Origin: Orthonyx spaldingii
Taxonomy: Eukaryota; Chordata; Aves; Passeriformes; Orthonychidae
Reading direction: 5' to 3'
Length of the DNA: 64,000 bases
NCBI GenBank assembly: GCA_013397795.1
Contig: VZTJ01001205.1
Span: forward strand, 313,503-377,502
Made by a program: the position numbers and the translations under genes. Below are positions 10,713-22,018 of this stretch, in pieces (position 1 is the stretch's first letter; every line of letters begins with the position of its first letter). The notes under the pieces were generated by a model, which ran no database searches, was not told where the DNA came from, and saw only the letters and a program-made list of their open reading frames with translations.

Positions 10713-13700
10713 TCCCTCTGCTGCACGTCCAGCACAGTGAAGTTGTGCCCATGGAGGGCTCTGCAGAGCTCACACTGTGTTTCCCCAGGAGCCTTGGCTG
10801 TGTTTGCTGGCAGCGCTGGCAGCTCCACGCTGCTGTGCCAGCAGGCTGCAGCCTGGAACACTCACGTGGCTGGGGGTTGGAAAGGTTCCTCCACCCCACC
10901 CAAACCCCTCTCCCTTTGTGTGTCCTGATAAAGTCTTGGGCAGCTGTGGTGTGAGGGGACTTACAATGGTTCTTTGCTTCCAGCCAGATCAGTGTAAGGT
11001 GAATCTCCATCCCAGCAGCTGCCAGCAGGCAGGACCCTGAGCACAGGGGAGCAGGGATTGAGGACGGGGAGCTGGTGGCACCAGGAGTGGGCAGAGCAGG
11101 GCAGGTTCCGCAGAAAGGAGCAAAGGTGATGCTGGTGGGAGAGACCTGGAGGACAAAGAAGCTGGGGGAGGACAGGGCTGGGGTCCCCAAGCTGCCCAAG
11201 AGGGCAGAAGGCCCAGCGCCAGGCAGGGGATGGGTCTGGTGGGAATGAGGCCGTGCTCACTCCTGAAATCCAGTGCAGGAATCTGCCTCACACAGCATTT
11301 GCAGTGGCAAACACCACCCCGCTGGAGAAGAAACCCCACTGAGAGCAGCTGGGCACAGGTTTGTCCCCACACAGCCCTCAGTGGCTGCAGAGTCCCCACC
11401 CTGTCAGGCTGTGCCCCTCTGCACTTGTGAGCTGTGACCTCCAAAGACAAATGCTCCCACTTGCTAAGCAGAGGAGAAAGAGCTGCTGCTATTAATTATT
11501 AATGAAACCTCACACACGGCATTAAAGACACGGGCAATTCTTTCTGGCAAGTGTAATGAAAAAATTAATTGAATAATCATTCCATGTAAATAGATTTAGA
11601 TAAGCTTCTCGTCTTTTTTAATTTTTTTTCTTTCCCTTCCTTCTCTCTCTCCCTGCTCATACCTTCCACTTTCCAGTAGAGAAATGCTGTGATTTTTTGC
11701 TTGGAATATTGTTTTAATTCAGAGCATCCTGTGCTGAGCAGTGGCTGTACTGGCTGGGGCCACCAAGTCCCTTGAGTCCACACAGTCTTACTTAGGGGAT
11801 GCAGGGTAGCATGAGGGAAGAAAAGGCCATTAAAATTTACTGCTATTAGGAAGACTTCAAAAGAAACCAAAATGCTTGATTTATAGGGTGTTGTTTTGTT
11901 AATGGCTTAGAGGGCCTGATCCTGTTCATGTCTGTGAGTGCTTGCAGTTTTTAGGGGGTTGTTGCCTGGTGGTGTTCCTGGAACTGGACCCAGGCCCCAC
12001 CTGCTTTAGGGACCATGTGGTGGGGGCCATCCCCTGCCCTGCTGCAGTGACCTGGTGTTAGGGACATGCTGTCCCTGTTCCCCGAGGCTGCTCGGGTGCC
12101 TGTCAGCTTCAGGCCTTAAACTTTCATGTTGGAGTGGAAGGAAGCATGACAAGCTTCCAGTTTCTCTTTTTTCTTTTCCCTTTAGTGAGTTCTTAACGTT
12201 TCCCAATGAATGAGCCTCTCTGTGACCCTTGGGCAGGGCTGGGCATCCCTACGAGCTCCTTGGGGGCTGCACTGCCAACCAAGAGCTGTGGGAGAGGTGT
12301 GGAGCAGCCAGGTCAGGGCAGCCCTTCCCAGCAAGGATCCAAACCCCAAACAGAGCAGGACCAAAGCACTGAATTCCTCCCAAATGCCAGAGCCTGGGGC
12401 TGTGCTGTCTCCTGTGAAACCAGTGAAGAAACCCCTTGTTATGCTGTGCTCTGGTTCTCACCTCCCATCAGAAGCAGTCTGGCTTTTTCTCTCTTGTGTG
12501 TGTCAGTGAAAACTATTTTCCATTAAATTTTATCTCAGAGAATCTTCTTTGGGGTCTCCAGCTCTAATTCCCTAACATGGAATATTTGTAAAGATAGAAA
12601 CCTTTTTTACCTTTACCCATGAAACTTCTCAGTTCTCAGTAGTCTGCAAAGTGGCATAAATTTAAGGAAGAGCCAGGAGAGAATATCTTTTCATAGGAAT
12701 TTCTTGTGGCTTTTAAAATTAGCAATTAAAAATACACACCAAAATAGGCAACCCCCCCAAACTACCTTTGTCCCCTCCTATGTAGGGCCCTGAGTTCTCA
12801 CAGATGCCCAGCAGCATCTCAGCAGGACCACAGGGAAGGTATTCAGGAGCAGATTGTGCTGACCCTGTTCAGCATCAGCACAGCTTCAGCAGGACACACC
12901 CACTTTCTGAAGTTTGAAGTTTTAAATGGCCAAATTTCTCAAGCTGTCATCTGCCCCATATTTAAGACAAAGTAGACAAATTTTAACTCTAACTCTGCAG
13001 ACTTTCCAGGAACACTATGCTGGCATTTCCTGAGGACATATTGCCGTTTGACCCTGTGTCTTTTTCAGCTCCCCATCTCACCTGACAGCAAATTTCCAGC
13101 TTTCTTGTTCCCTGTAGTTACAACTATGTTCAAACAGTGTCTTATCATTCAATCAACCTACACTGAACCAGCCGGTTGCCTGAAAGAGAGACTGCTCTTA
13201 TGGCTTTTCACACTTACTCAGCTGCTGCATCACTGTCTGCAAAACAAAACAAAAAGAGGGAGAAATAGAAACTGCCTGCTGAAATGAAGCAACTGCTTTG
13301 TTGCTGCCTGTTATGCCTGCAGCTTCCATGAGTTTTCATGCCTGAAGTTTCTGAATTTCTTTTGCTTTAAATGACAGCTGAGTGTGTAACTGTCCTCTGA
13401 AGTGACAGAAGAGCCCAGTTTATTTCTACTTTGGGATCTAACCAAGCTGAACTTCATGGACCATGGACCCAAGGCAGCTCAGTCGGGTGTTGGAGATGAG
13501 AAACAGGAGCTGGCTCTTCTGCCAGCTTCTCTCTCAGGTCTGACTAAATACCTCTAACTCTTCCCTGGCGTATTTCTTTCAATTGCCAGATACTGTACAA
13601 TTGTAACATTCACAATGAGAGTCACTCTGAAACAATTCAGATTGCATCTTGTTTGTGCTAACACAGACAGAGCTCTGCCCACCCCTACAGCCTCTGCCCA

Positions 13701-15299
13701 GCTGGGAAGGAGTTGCTTTGATAGCTGGAGCAGCCCAGTTGCTCAGTAGGAGTTAATGAGCAGTTCCCTTTTTCAGTGCTTTTGTAACCTGGATCTTCTA
13801 ATTCACAGTGGGCTGAAGCTCTGTGCGTAATTTTCTAGTGTGATTCAGTACAAAATCAGCAAAAAGTAGTTGCTGGAGGGTTTTCCCTCCTTTTTGAATA
13901 CCCCAGGCCCTGCTAAGGCCATCTAAGGCTCCTTACCTGCTGGGGTTTGGCTCAAATGCCTGTGGAAGGGGTTAAAAGTCCCTGGCCCAGGGCAAAACCA
14001 CGTTATCTGCTGGAGCTGATGCTCAGCAGTGTCCAAGCATGATCCTCTTTCCACAATCAAAGCCTTGGGACTCATTTGTTCCAATTACACCAGTAACTCC
14101 AGATGAAAACCACCAGAACACACCAGTATAAAACAGGGTCAGAGGTGAGGTGTCAGCCTGCTCCTACTGACACTGCTGTTCTTTTTCCACTGATGTTTTA
14201 TTGCCCCTTCATATAAATCAAGTCTTTCATGGTTTTTAAGGTTTGGTTTCCTGTGACTGCCCTCTGCTGAAGTGTCCGTTCTCCAGTTTCAGGGCTCTGT
14301 TTTGAGCTTTAATTAAAACAAGATTGAGTAATCGATGAACAATGTAACATTGTTCTTTTTAATTTTTCTTTCTTTTCTTTCTTTTCTTCCCCCCTACCCC
14401 TTTCCCTGCGAAAGAGCCAACTGAGCCTAATCCTATCTTCCGTAGGACCTGGCAGCCTTTCAGGACTGCTTTTAGTGGATTTATGTGGAATTCAGTCACC
14501 TGTGGCTTCAGGCAGCCCAGATCTCCCAGGATGTGCAGGACGGGTGAGGGAGGGCCAGGCACACGTGGATCCCTCCCACAGGAGAGCGATGCCTTTGGGA
14601 ACCAACTCTTGCACATCCCCAGGGAAGCACAGTGGGAAAGGAGCATTCTGTGGGGACAGGGAAAGCTTCAAAGGTTGGCTGCTGGACAAAGCCTTTTTCT
14701 CATTATAGGAGTCACTCTCACCACGTTGGGGTTGTTCCTGCCTGCCTCAACTGTCCCTGTGGACAATACCCAAAATCCAGGCAATCTTTCCAAAAGCACT
14801 CGGCTTCTGCCTGTGCTGCCAGTGAGAGCTTTTTTGTTTGGAAAGAGATTATTGAGGGCATCGTCTCCTGGGTGTCACTGGGAGGGCCTAGGGGTTGTTT
14901 GAACATCCACATTTCAGGTGGTCAGGGTCCTGCAAAATGAGCTCAAGGTCCTGTTAAAAAAATGCCAGAGTGGGATCATATCCACATTTTTTTAAGAATC
15001 TGGGCTGGGTGAATTTTGCTTTCTCCCAGTATTGCCAGTCCTCAAGCTGATCTGTAGCAAACACCATGTCTCAAATGCATGTTGTTTAATAGTTTGCTTA
15101 CCCTCTGTGTTTCTATTGTCTCTCTCATAAAATAGGTATATTAGCCCATCTCGTGGGATTGTACTGTGGAATATTGATTAAAATCTTCACACAAAAAGCA
15201 TGAGACTTGTGTAAAGTGTTTCTGTGAATGCAGGAAGAACCATGTCCTTGCCTGCCCAAAAGGCTCTTTTGCTTTGTTGGAGTCAGTGGATTTGGCACT
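10713..15299. other. Unique noncoding DNA
   Basis: GC-rich to about 11.45 kb, then AT-richer. Apart from the pyrimidine tract at 14366, no gene or repeat is recognised. Confidence 0.5.
14366..14388. repeat. TTTC-type pyrimidine microsatellite
   Basis: A short run of TTTCTTTCTTTTC-type units within a longer T-rich stretch, followed by a run of C. Confidence 0.7.
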
Positions 15300-15436
15300 T
15301 AAAAAAAAGAAAAAAAGAAAAATCAACAAACAAAACCAAACAAACAACAACAAAACCCAAAACAAAAAACTCCCCAAAACCCAAAAGAAAAAAAAACCCA
15401 AAACCAAACAACAACAACACCAAAAAAAACCCCACA
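15300..15436. repeat. A/C-only low-complexity tract
   Basis: About 135 bp of the plus strand is almost entirely A and C, built from runs such as AAACAACAAC and AAAACCC with almost no T. The opposite strand is therefore T/G only. The lysine/asparagine/proline-rich open frames here are produced by this composition. Confidence 0.9.
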
Positions 15437-16957
15437 GAAAAGAGCCAAGTCTGAGGTGAGCACGAGGAGCAGGAGAAGCTCTTGCAATAAGCAGGGAGAA
15501 GTGCAGGAGCAGGTGCTGTTCCCTCCTGGTGCTTCCCAGAGCCCAAAGGCCGGTGCTGTGAGCCACACACGTTCCCAGCAGCCTGCAAGGTGAGGCAGAG
15601 GACGCTGCAGCTGAAGTGCCACATCATTTCTCCAAGGCTGTTTATTTATCAGACATCTGCCTCTGATACAATTAATGTCATCCTCTGCCCGTGTGCCTGC
15701 AGAGGAAGGGGCTCGGTCACACACCAGGGAAGCAGCGACTCCAAAGTCTCAGCACGTGGGAGTGAATGAGGAAATCAGGGGGTCTCTCTTCCCCTCCATT
15801 TGGGGTTTGTGAGGGATGCTGAGCTCCGTGGGCAGCCTTGTCCCCGCAGATGCTGCTGTTGTTTTCTCACAGGAGTCTCCCAGAGGCAATTGACAGCTCA
15901 TGGTGGGAGATGAATGCAGACACTGCTCCAAGAGAAATGCTGGATGTCCATCTCAGTGAGGATGAGGGGGGCCTGGGATCACCTTCCATCGACTGTGCTG
16001 TAGCTCCAGTCGTCTGCAGAGCCCCTCTGTGGTTTTGTGTAAAAGAAACCAGGGTGGGCTCAGTACACAGATATGAAATGTTGTACCAGAGACATGGGAG
16101 ACCTGAGCTGCTGCTGCTGTTGGCCCTGGCCAAGTCACGGTGCTGTGGTGATGAGCTGCCCGTGGCAGGAGGGCCTGCAGAGCTCATGGCCCTACAGCCT
16201 GTTCCCAAGGAGACTTGTGAGATCTGGGGTTTGTTTAGAAGAGGAACTCAAGAGCCAAAAGTGGCTGTGGTGGTTCTGGCAGTGGCCCAGATCACCTTCA
16301 TGGACTGAGAGGTGAGGGAGAAGTGAAAACACCAAAGCTGCCCTTGCGTGGTGCATCCCTGTCTCCTCCCTGCGGTTCGGTTGTCATTTTTAGCAGCCCT
16401 TTACTGAATTTGGCAGAACTTTCCTCACCCACCCCTGCAGGGTCAGGCGGGAAGTTTGGCAACTTATTTTCTGTTTTTCTTTGGGAATTTGCACTTTGTC
16501 TTGGGGCTTCCCGGGGTCTGCCATTGCTTGCAGGAATGCAGGGCAGTTGGTATCTTGCTCGCACAGCACAGACTCTCACAGCTGCTCCTGGGCAGAGCTG
16601 CTGTGCACAGCAGGAGGGCAGCATGCAGGTGTGTGGCTCAGGGGTGTCTGCTGGGAGGAGGGACACGATATTTCATCAGCATTGATTCCTGGAGGGCCAC
16701 CTCCCTGACACTGATGGGAGAGGTTTAGCTTCAAATTAATCCGAGCTTTGGATCAATGGGGGAAGATCAATGAGTTCAGGATAAACCATCCTGTAACAGC
16801 TACAAGCTGGTTCATTGCACAAGATGAGCATGTTTCAGCTGCCAGAGGTGTGAGAATATGGAAGGCTCTGTGGATTTGGGGATGGTCATGGTGGAGTCCC
16901 CCTAGATCTGGCCTGGAGAGTTGGACCAAAGAGCTCTCACAGATGGGGCAGGATGGT
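15437..16957. other. Unique noncoding DNA
   Basis: No supported gene. GCCCTGGCCAAGTCACGG near 16120 faintly recalls an L2/MIR word but is too short to call. Confidence 0.45.
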
Positions 16958-17112
16958 TTCATAGCCATAGGAAAGTTTGGATTGGAAGGCACTTTAAAAA
17001 CCATCTTGGTCCACCCCTCCCTGGTGTGGGCAGGGACACCCTTCCACTGAACCTGGTTGCTCCAAGTCTCATCCAATCTGTCCTTGAACACTTCCAGGGC
17101 TGTGTTCCTGTT
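16958..17112 (-). mobile_element. CR1 LINE 3' fragment, diverged
   Basis: The reverse complement holds CCTTCCAATCCAAACTTTCC at the 3' end and 'tgcccacaccagggaggggtgg' plus 'acttggagcaaccaggtt' inside. The sequence may extend weakly to about 17215 ('tgaatgtccttcctggagg'). Confidence 0.8.
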
Positions 17113-19980
17113 TTACACGAGGCCTCACGCTGAGGCTCCACAGTTGGCATCAGGTGCCCCAGAGCAGATCCACAGTATGAATGTCCTTCCTGGAGGTATT
17201 TCTGCAGATGTGGAAGAAGGACCAACCCAGTTTCTAGTGGGGGATTACAGCTATTAATGTAGGTTGCCATGGTGAGTAATTAAAATCTTCCCACACGTCC
17301 CGCTCCTGCACGGCAGCAGGTGCCCTGCACAGCAGATGTTGTGCACATCGCAGGCACGGGAGCAGATTTGAGCACAGGAGAAACCCACAACGTGCTTTCA
17401 CCTCTACTTGTCTTGGTCAATGAAACAGTCCCTGGCTGGAGCTTAAATAATGCTTTTAATGCTGCTTTGCACAACACAGAGGAGCTGCAGGGTACTGGTT
17501 GTAATCCATGGATGCTTACTGTCTTTGAGAGTGTCAGACATTGTTCATAACTGTTGTAAAATGCACCAGATAATGGCATTAGAGAAATAAAACCCCTGAG
17601 GGTGGCTGTGTGCCTTGCCTGGTACCAAGCAGAGGTCAGGAGCTGTCGGTGCTGCAGCGTAGCCGCGGTTACCTGAGTAGGTGTTTAACAGGTGTCAGCT
17701 CCAAGGTCCTGCAGACTTTCAGCCTCAGTGCTGGGTCTCTCCTGCAACACTGGAGCATAAATTGCATTAAGATTTCCTTCCTCTGCTTTGGGATGTCTGT
17801 GGAAGCTGTGTGATGAGAGGCACTGAGGTCAGAGCTCTGTGTGCTGGAGTGCAGAGCTGCTCTCAGGTCCGTCACCGGAGTGGTTCCAGCCGGCATTGTC
17901 TGTGGTGGGTACGGGACATCCCAGCCCAGCCAGAGCTCAGAGGTGGCACTTCACCCCCAAAGAGAAAACACAGGCTCTGTCATGTCCCAGTTTTGGCTTT
18001 ACTGTGACTCATCACTCTGCTTCTTGCTGGGCTTCTCCACTTCAACCCTGAAAAAAATCAAAACTGTGTCTGACTCTGCTTTTGCACTTTGCTTGTTCCC
18101 TCCCTGTATTTCTTTGCAGTGCCTCTATTGTAATTGTTTAAAGGGATTAGGAGGAAGCATGGACAATGTCTCCTGTGCTTCTCAAGGGAAATCTTAGTGC
18201 TGAAGCTTGTGCAGCCTCTCCTCTTTCCTTGTGCCTCTCTGAAGATCAGGTTGTGAGCCCAGCTTTGGTTGGAAAGCTGGAAATCCACCTCCAGTGGGCT
18301 GGTTACTGGTGCAGCAGCCAGTGATCCCAGAATTCAGAGAGGAAGGAGCTAATGGGACCAAGGGGAGAAAACCACTGTCCCTTTACTCCAGCACACCCCT
18401 CCTGCTGGGCTGGGGCTGGGATGAGTCCTTCCAAGGGATCGATTGTCCACGGAACAAAAGCAAAGCAGGAGTGAAGTGCAATAATCATGTGAGAGGAGAG
18501 AAACTTGAGAAGAACACCACAGGTTCACTTAACTCCTGCTTGGTCGATAAGCTGCTTATTGAAAGGCATTATTCTTGTGCTCCTGATTCCCAGAAGTGTC
18601 GGAGCTGCCTGGAAGGCCAGAACCAAACGCCTGCCAGCTCGGCTGCTGTTGAATTTAATGGAGCAGGACACAGCTCTGGGTGATAAAGTGTAAAAACACG
18701 ATTCCCCCAAAATGAATAGCACAATGGGATAACAGAAGTAGTGATTAGCATGGAATTCTTTCTTATTCCTGTCTTTGCACGAGGGGTGTCCGGCTGGCTC
18801 CTTGACATCCCCATCCCATTGCATGGCTGTGGTGCTAATTTAGGGCTATACCCAAAGCACCCACACTGGAGGGTGGGCTGATCACCACCCAGAGAGAAAA
18901 AAATAAGCATTGAATGTTTGTTACATTACTCTGATATTCTACCAGTTCAACTATTCACAGTTTAAGAGCAGCTATTTCCTTTTTCACTCTATTATTTAAA
19001 ACAAGAGCTCCTGTTAAAGCTCTGTGAAATACAAATTTCCTTTGGATTTACTGCCTAAACAAAATGTAATGCTTTGGATGAACATTTCTTTTTCCCTGAA
19101 TGAATGATAAAAAGTTAAAGTTATCAAAAATGTCTCATTCAATAACAAATTAGGTGTTTTGGTTTGGGGAATGGAAGGGAACAGCAGTGAGAACTACTAT
19201 GCTCTTTAGTTACATTTAGGTAAATATAAAAGAAGAACAACTAAACACATTGCACCCAGAAAACATTTGAACTGAGCAGTGGGTCTAGGGGTGATGTTCC
19301 TCTTGATGTTGGCATCAACTTTTAGATTTTAATGTTACTGAACTTAGTTTTGTCTTTTGCGAAAAGATCCTTTACTCAAGAGAATGTGCATGGCCTTAGC
19401 CATAATATAGCAAATATTAAAATCTAATCTAAAAACCAAGGTCACTTCTCAAAGGTAAAGTCTCAATTATATATGTAGACAAGATGGGTTCTGTTTTCAG
19501 TGGTAGTTGCGGGGCTCTTTTTTCGGACATGTTATTTCCAAGTGAGCGTGAATAGAAAAAGGCCTGGTTCAGCCTAATGCAGCAGCAGAAGTAAAAAAGG
19601 TATTGTTCTAACCCAGAGGTTCCCATAGCCCAGCCATGATTTGCCACAGGGCTATGGGATCACCTGAGAACCAAGGGAAAGGTGCTCAGGGCACCCTGAG
19701 GTGCAGGAGCCCTGCACAGGGTGGGAATGAGGCAGTGCTGAACCCCTCGCACCGCACTGGTTGTGCTGTGCTGGTGCCTCAGAAATCCCCATTTCACAGC
19801 AGTGCATTGGCCTCAGAGCTGCACCTGCCATCACACCATGCACAAAGGGGATTTTACACCATCCCCTTGTAAGCTCAGGTCAGTATTCGGTCTGGCCCTG
19901 ACCCTGAGTGCAGTTGAGTCAAGGGCAGGGTTCCATCCGTGAGCAGGTGAATACCTGTAACCTCACTGGGGCTGGAGTCC
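17113..19980. other. Unique noncoding DNA, possible conserved AT-rich part
   Basis: No gene is recognised. The stretch at 18920-19480 is AT-rich with no repeat signature and could be conserved noncoding DNA. Confidence 0.45.
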
Positions 19981-20471
19981 TCAGCACATGAAAGACATGG
20001 ACCTGTTGGGTCCAGAGGAGGCCGTGGAGATGCTTCAAGGGCTGGAGCCCCTCTGCTTTGGAGCCAGGCTGGGAGAGCTGGGGGTGCCCCCCTGGAGAAA
20101 AGAAGGTTCCGGGGAGAACTCACAGCAGCCTTTCAGTATTTAAACAAAACTCATGAAAGAGGAGGGGGAGTGACTTTTTGCAAGGGTAGATAGCAACAGG
20201 ACATGAGGGAATGCTTTTAAACTCAGAGATGAGAGATTTAGATTAGATATTAGGAATAAATTCTTCCCTGTCAGGGTGGGGAGGCCCCGGCACAGGGTGC
20301 CCAGAGAAGCTGTGGCTGCCCCTGGATCCCTGGCAGTGCCCAAGGCCAGGCTGGGCAGGGCTTGGAGCAGCCTGGGATCGTGGAAGGTGTCCCTGAACCT
20401 TCAAGGCAGGGGGTGAAAATGAGATTTCTTTAAAGTCCCTTCCAACCCAGACCATTCCATGATTCTGTGAC
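19981..20471 (+). mobile_element. CR1 LINE 3' fragment, 490 bp
   Basis: It starts with 'gaaagacatggacctgttgg' and 'ccagaggaggccgtggagat', part of the ORF2 C-terminus, and continues through 'gggaataaattcttccctgt-like' sequence and 'ctgtggctgcccctggatcc' to CCCTTCCAACCCAGACCATT and the tail CCATGATTCTGTGAC. The tail keeps the CR1 8-mer. Confidence 0.93.
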
Positions 20472-21253
20472 TCCGGATCTGTTGTCTGGCCCTCGCTGGC
20501 TCTGTCTGGGCCCGGGGGACAGCTCTGCCTCCCCTGCCCGCAGCAGCTCCTGGGTCAGTCCTGTGAGCACTGCATCGATCCCAGCCCCAGGGCAGCCTCT
20601 CCTGCCAAAGGCCAAGCCCTGGGCCCATCACTACAGCAGCTTTTTTTTCCACATTACTGTATTAAGCCAGAAGCTGATGCCAGTAACCCCCATCCTCACA
20701 ACCTTCCTGGATGTTTGCTCAGCTTGTTGCTTCCCCAGCCATTTAACATCAGGTGTGCCATGTCCACACCAGCTGGGACAGCTGGGACTTGACTCTCTTC
20801 CCAGGGATGCCTCTTAAAAACTGTTGCACAGTGCTGGTCCCTTGCCAGCATTGATGGATGCAGCATCCTGGTTTACTGGAAATTCAGTGAGACAAAGTGT
20901 GGGGAGTGGCAGAGCCGGGACTCGAGTGCCTGTCGCTGCCTGCAGCAGCACTGAGAGGGCCTCAAACCCTCCTCAGTCACAGCAGCCTCCCAGACTCCTG
21001 CCACTTTTTTATTTAAGCTGGCTTAAATCAGAAGACGGGTGCCAGGAGGTCTCAGCTTCTGGTTTTGCAGTGTTTGGATGGGTGCCTGGGCAGGGAGGGG
21101 GTGGCCACAGCCCTGTCCCCTTCTTGCACCCAAAAGCACTTGTACGTCCTGAGGTCTCGGTGCTGTTGGGGGATTGAATGTGCTTTAATCTCTGGTGCCA
21201 GAGGTGGGCATGGACATCTCTTGAAGAACTTCAGACAGTGCAGGGACGTGTGT
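20472..21253. other. Unique noncoding DNA between a CR1 and an LTR
   Basis: GC-moderate sequence holding only the short MIR-like string near 20.9 kb. Confidence 0.5.
20885..20945 (+). mobile_element. Possible MIR-type relic, short
   Basis: The string AGTGGCAGAGCCGGGACTCG matches the most conserved part of MIR-like SINEs closely. The flanks have decayed beyond recognition, so chance similarity is possible. Confidence 0.4.
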
Positions 21254-21930
21254 TGTTGGGTTTCGGATGGTCGGGACAGACGGAGACGGGAGATCTCTGA
21301 AGTCAGGTCTTAGAGCACGAAGTTTATTGTAGAAGAGCGTGGGTGTAGGAAACCTGCTGGGAGCTGCCAGACGCAGCTCGAAGCAGGTCAGAGAAGTAAG
21401 AGAGCAAGCAAGAAAGCTGGAGAAGAGTCAGAAAAGGATAGAAAAGTGACCGCGGTTCCCGTTTACAATCCAATAAATCATCTTCTGTGTTGAATATTCT
21501 AATTCTCATTAACCAATGTGGTATAAGTTACAAATCTTATAACATTTACATACAGCCTATAAGAATCATTGCATTACCATATGATGTTATATTTTAAACT
21601 CTAAAATCTACTTTGTGGACCCTCTGATAAATTGGCAGGGTCTGCTCTGACCCTTGGACCTGTCTGCAAGCAGAGGGCATTGTTTAATCAAAGGGGGGAT
21701 CACCTTCAGTCGGCCCTGCCATTGTTTTCCAGTTGTTCAGTAACTGGAGTTTGGTAACTCAAAGCTTGTTCTCATCTCAATCTCGCCTATAGTTTCCATA
21801 TTCTCAGCATCTTTTGCCAGGTAATCATATTTATAAGGCTTTCCTATTTCATCTTCCCCAACAAGACAGTCCAGCCTGTGTCTATAAACTGCTTTGGAGC
21901 AGCTAAGTCCATGTGGAGACACAGGAAGCA
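21254..21930 (-). mobile_element. Probable antisense solo LTR of an endogenous retrovirus
   Basis: Read on the minus strand, the element ends CCGAAACCCAACA at 21254. Its polyadenylation signal AATAAA (plus-strand TTTATT, 21323-21328) lies about 70 bp before that end, and a pyrimidine-rich segment precedes it. This is a typical R-U5 layout. The other end is less certain. TGCTTCCTGT at 21930 gives a 677-bp LTR whose flanks GTGTGT (21248-21253) and CTGTGT (21931-21936) could be a 6-bp duplication with one mismatch. The 127-residue minus-strand open frame at 21737-22120 runs across the right-hand boundary and is unlikely to be a gene. No internal viral region is attached. Confidence 0.65.
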
Positions 21931-21965
21931 CTGTGTGTGCCTTCAGGCCATGGCCTACCACCCTC

Positions 21966-22018
21966 ATGTTGCTTTTGGGGCATTTTCTTGATGCTATTTT
22001 TAGATTTTCAGAGCTGCT
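21966..22018. repeat. Copy A of an unclassified 50-bp repeat
   Basis: ATGTTGCTTTTGGGGCATTT and the following TCTTGATGCTATTTTTAGATT match copy B at 25151 over about 45 bases with only a few differences. The similarity stops abruptly on both sides. The copy lies just outside the right end of the antisense LTR. Confidence 0.7.

Noticed and set aside
10076..11199. Long minus-strand open frames of 261 and 236 residues
   Set aside because: They read antisense through a CR1 copy and GC-rich flank, with no recognisable protein.
15224..15459. Lysine/asparagine-rich open frames
   Set aside because: Produced by the A/C-only tract.
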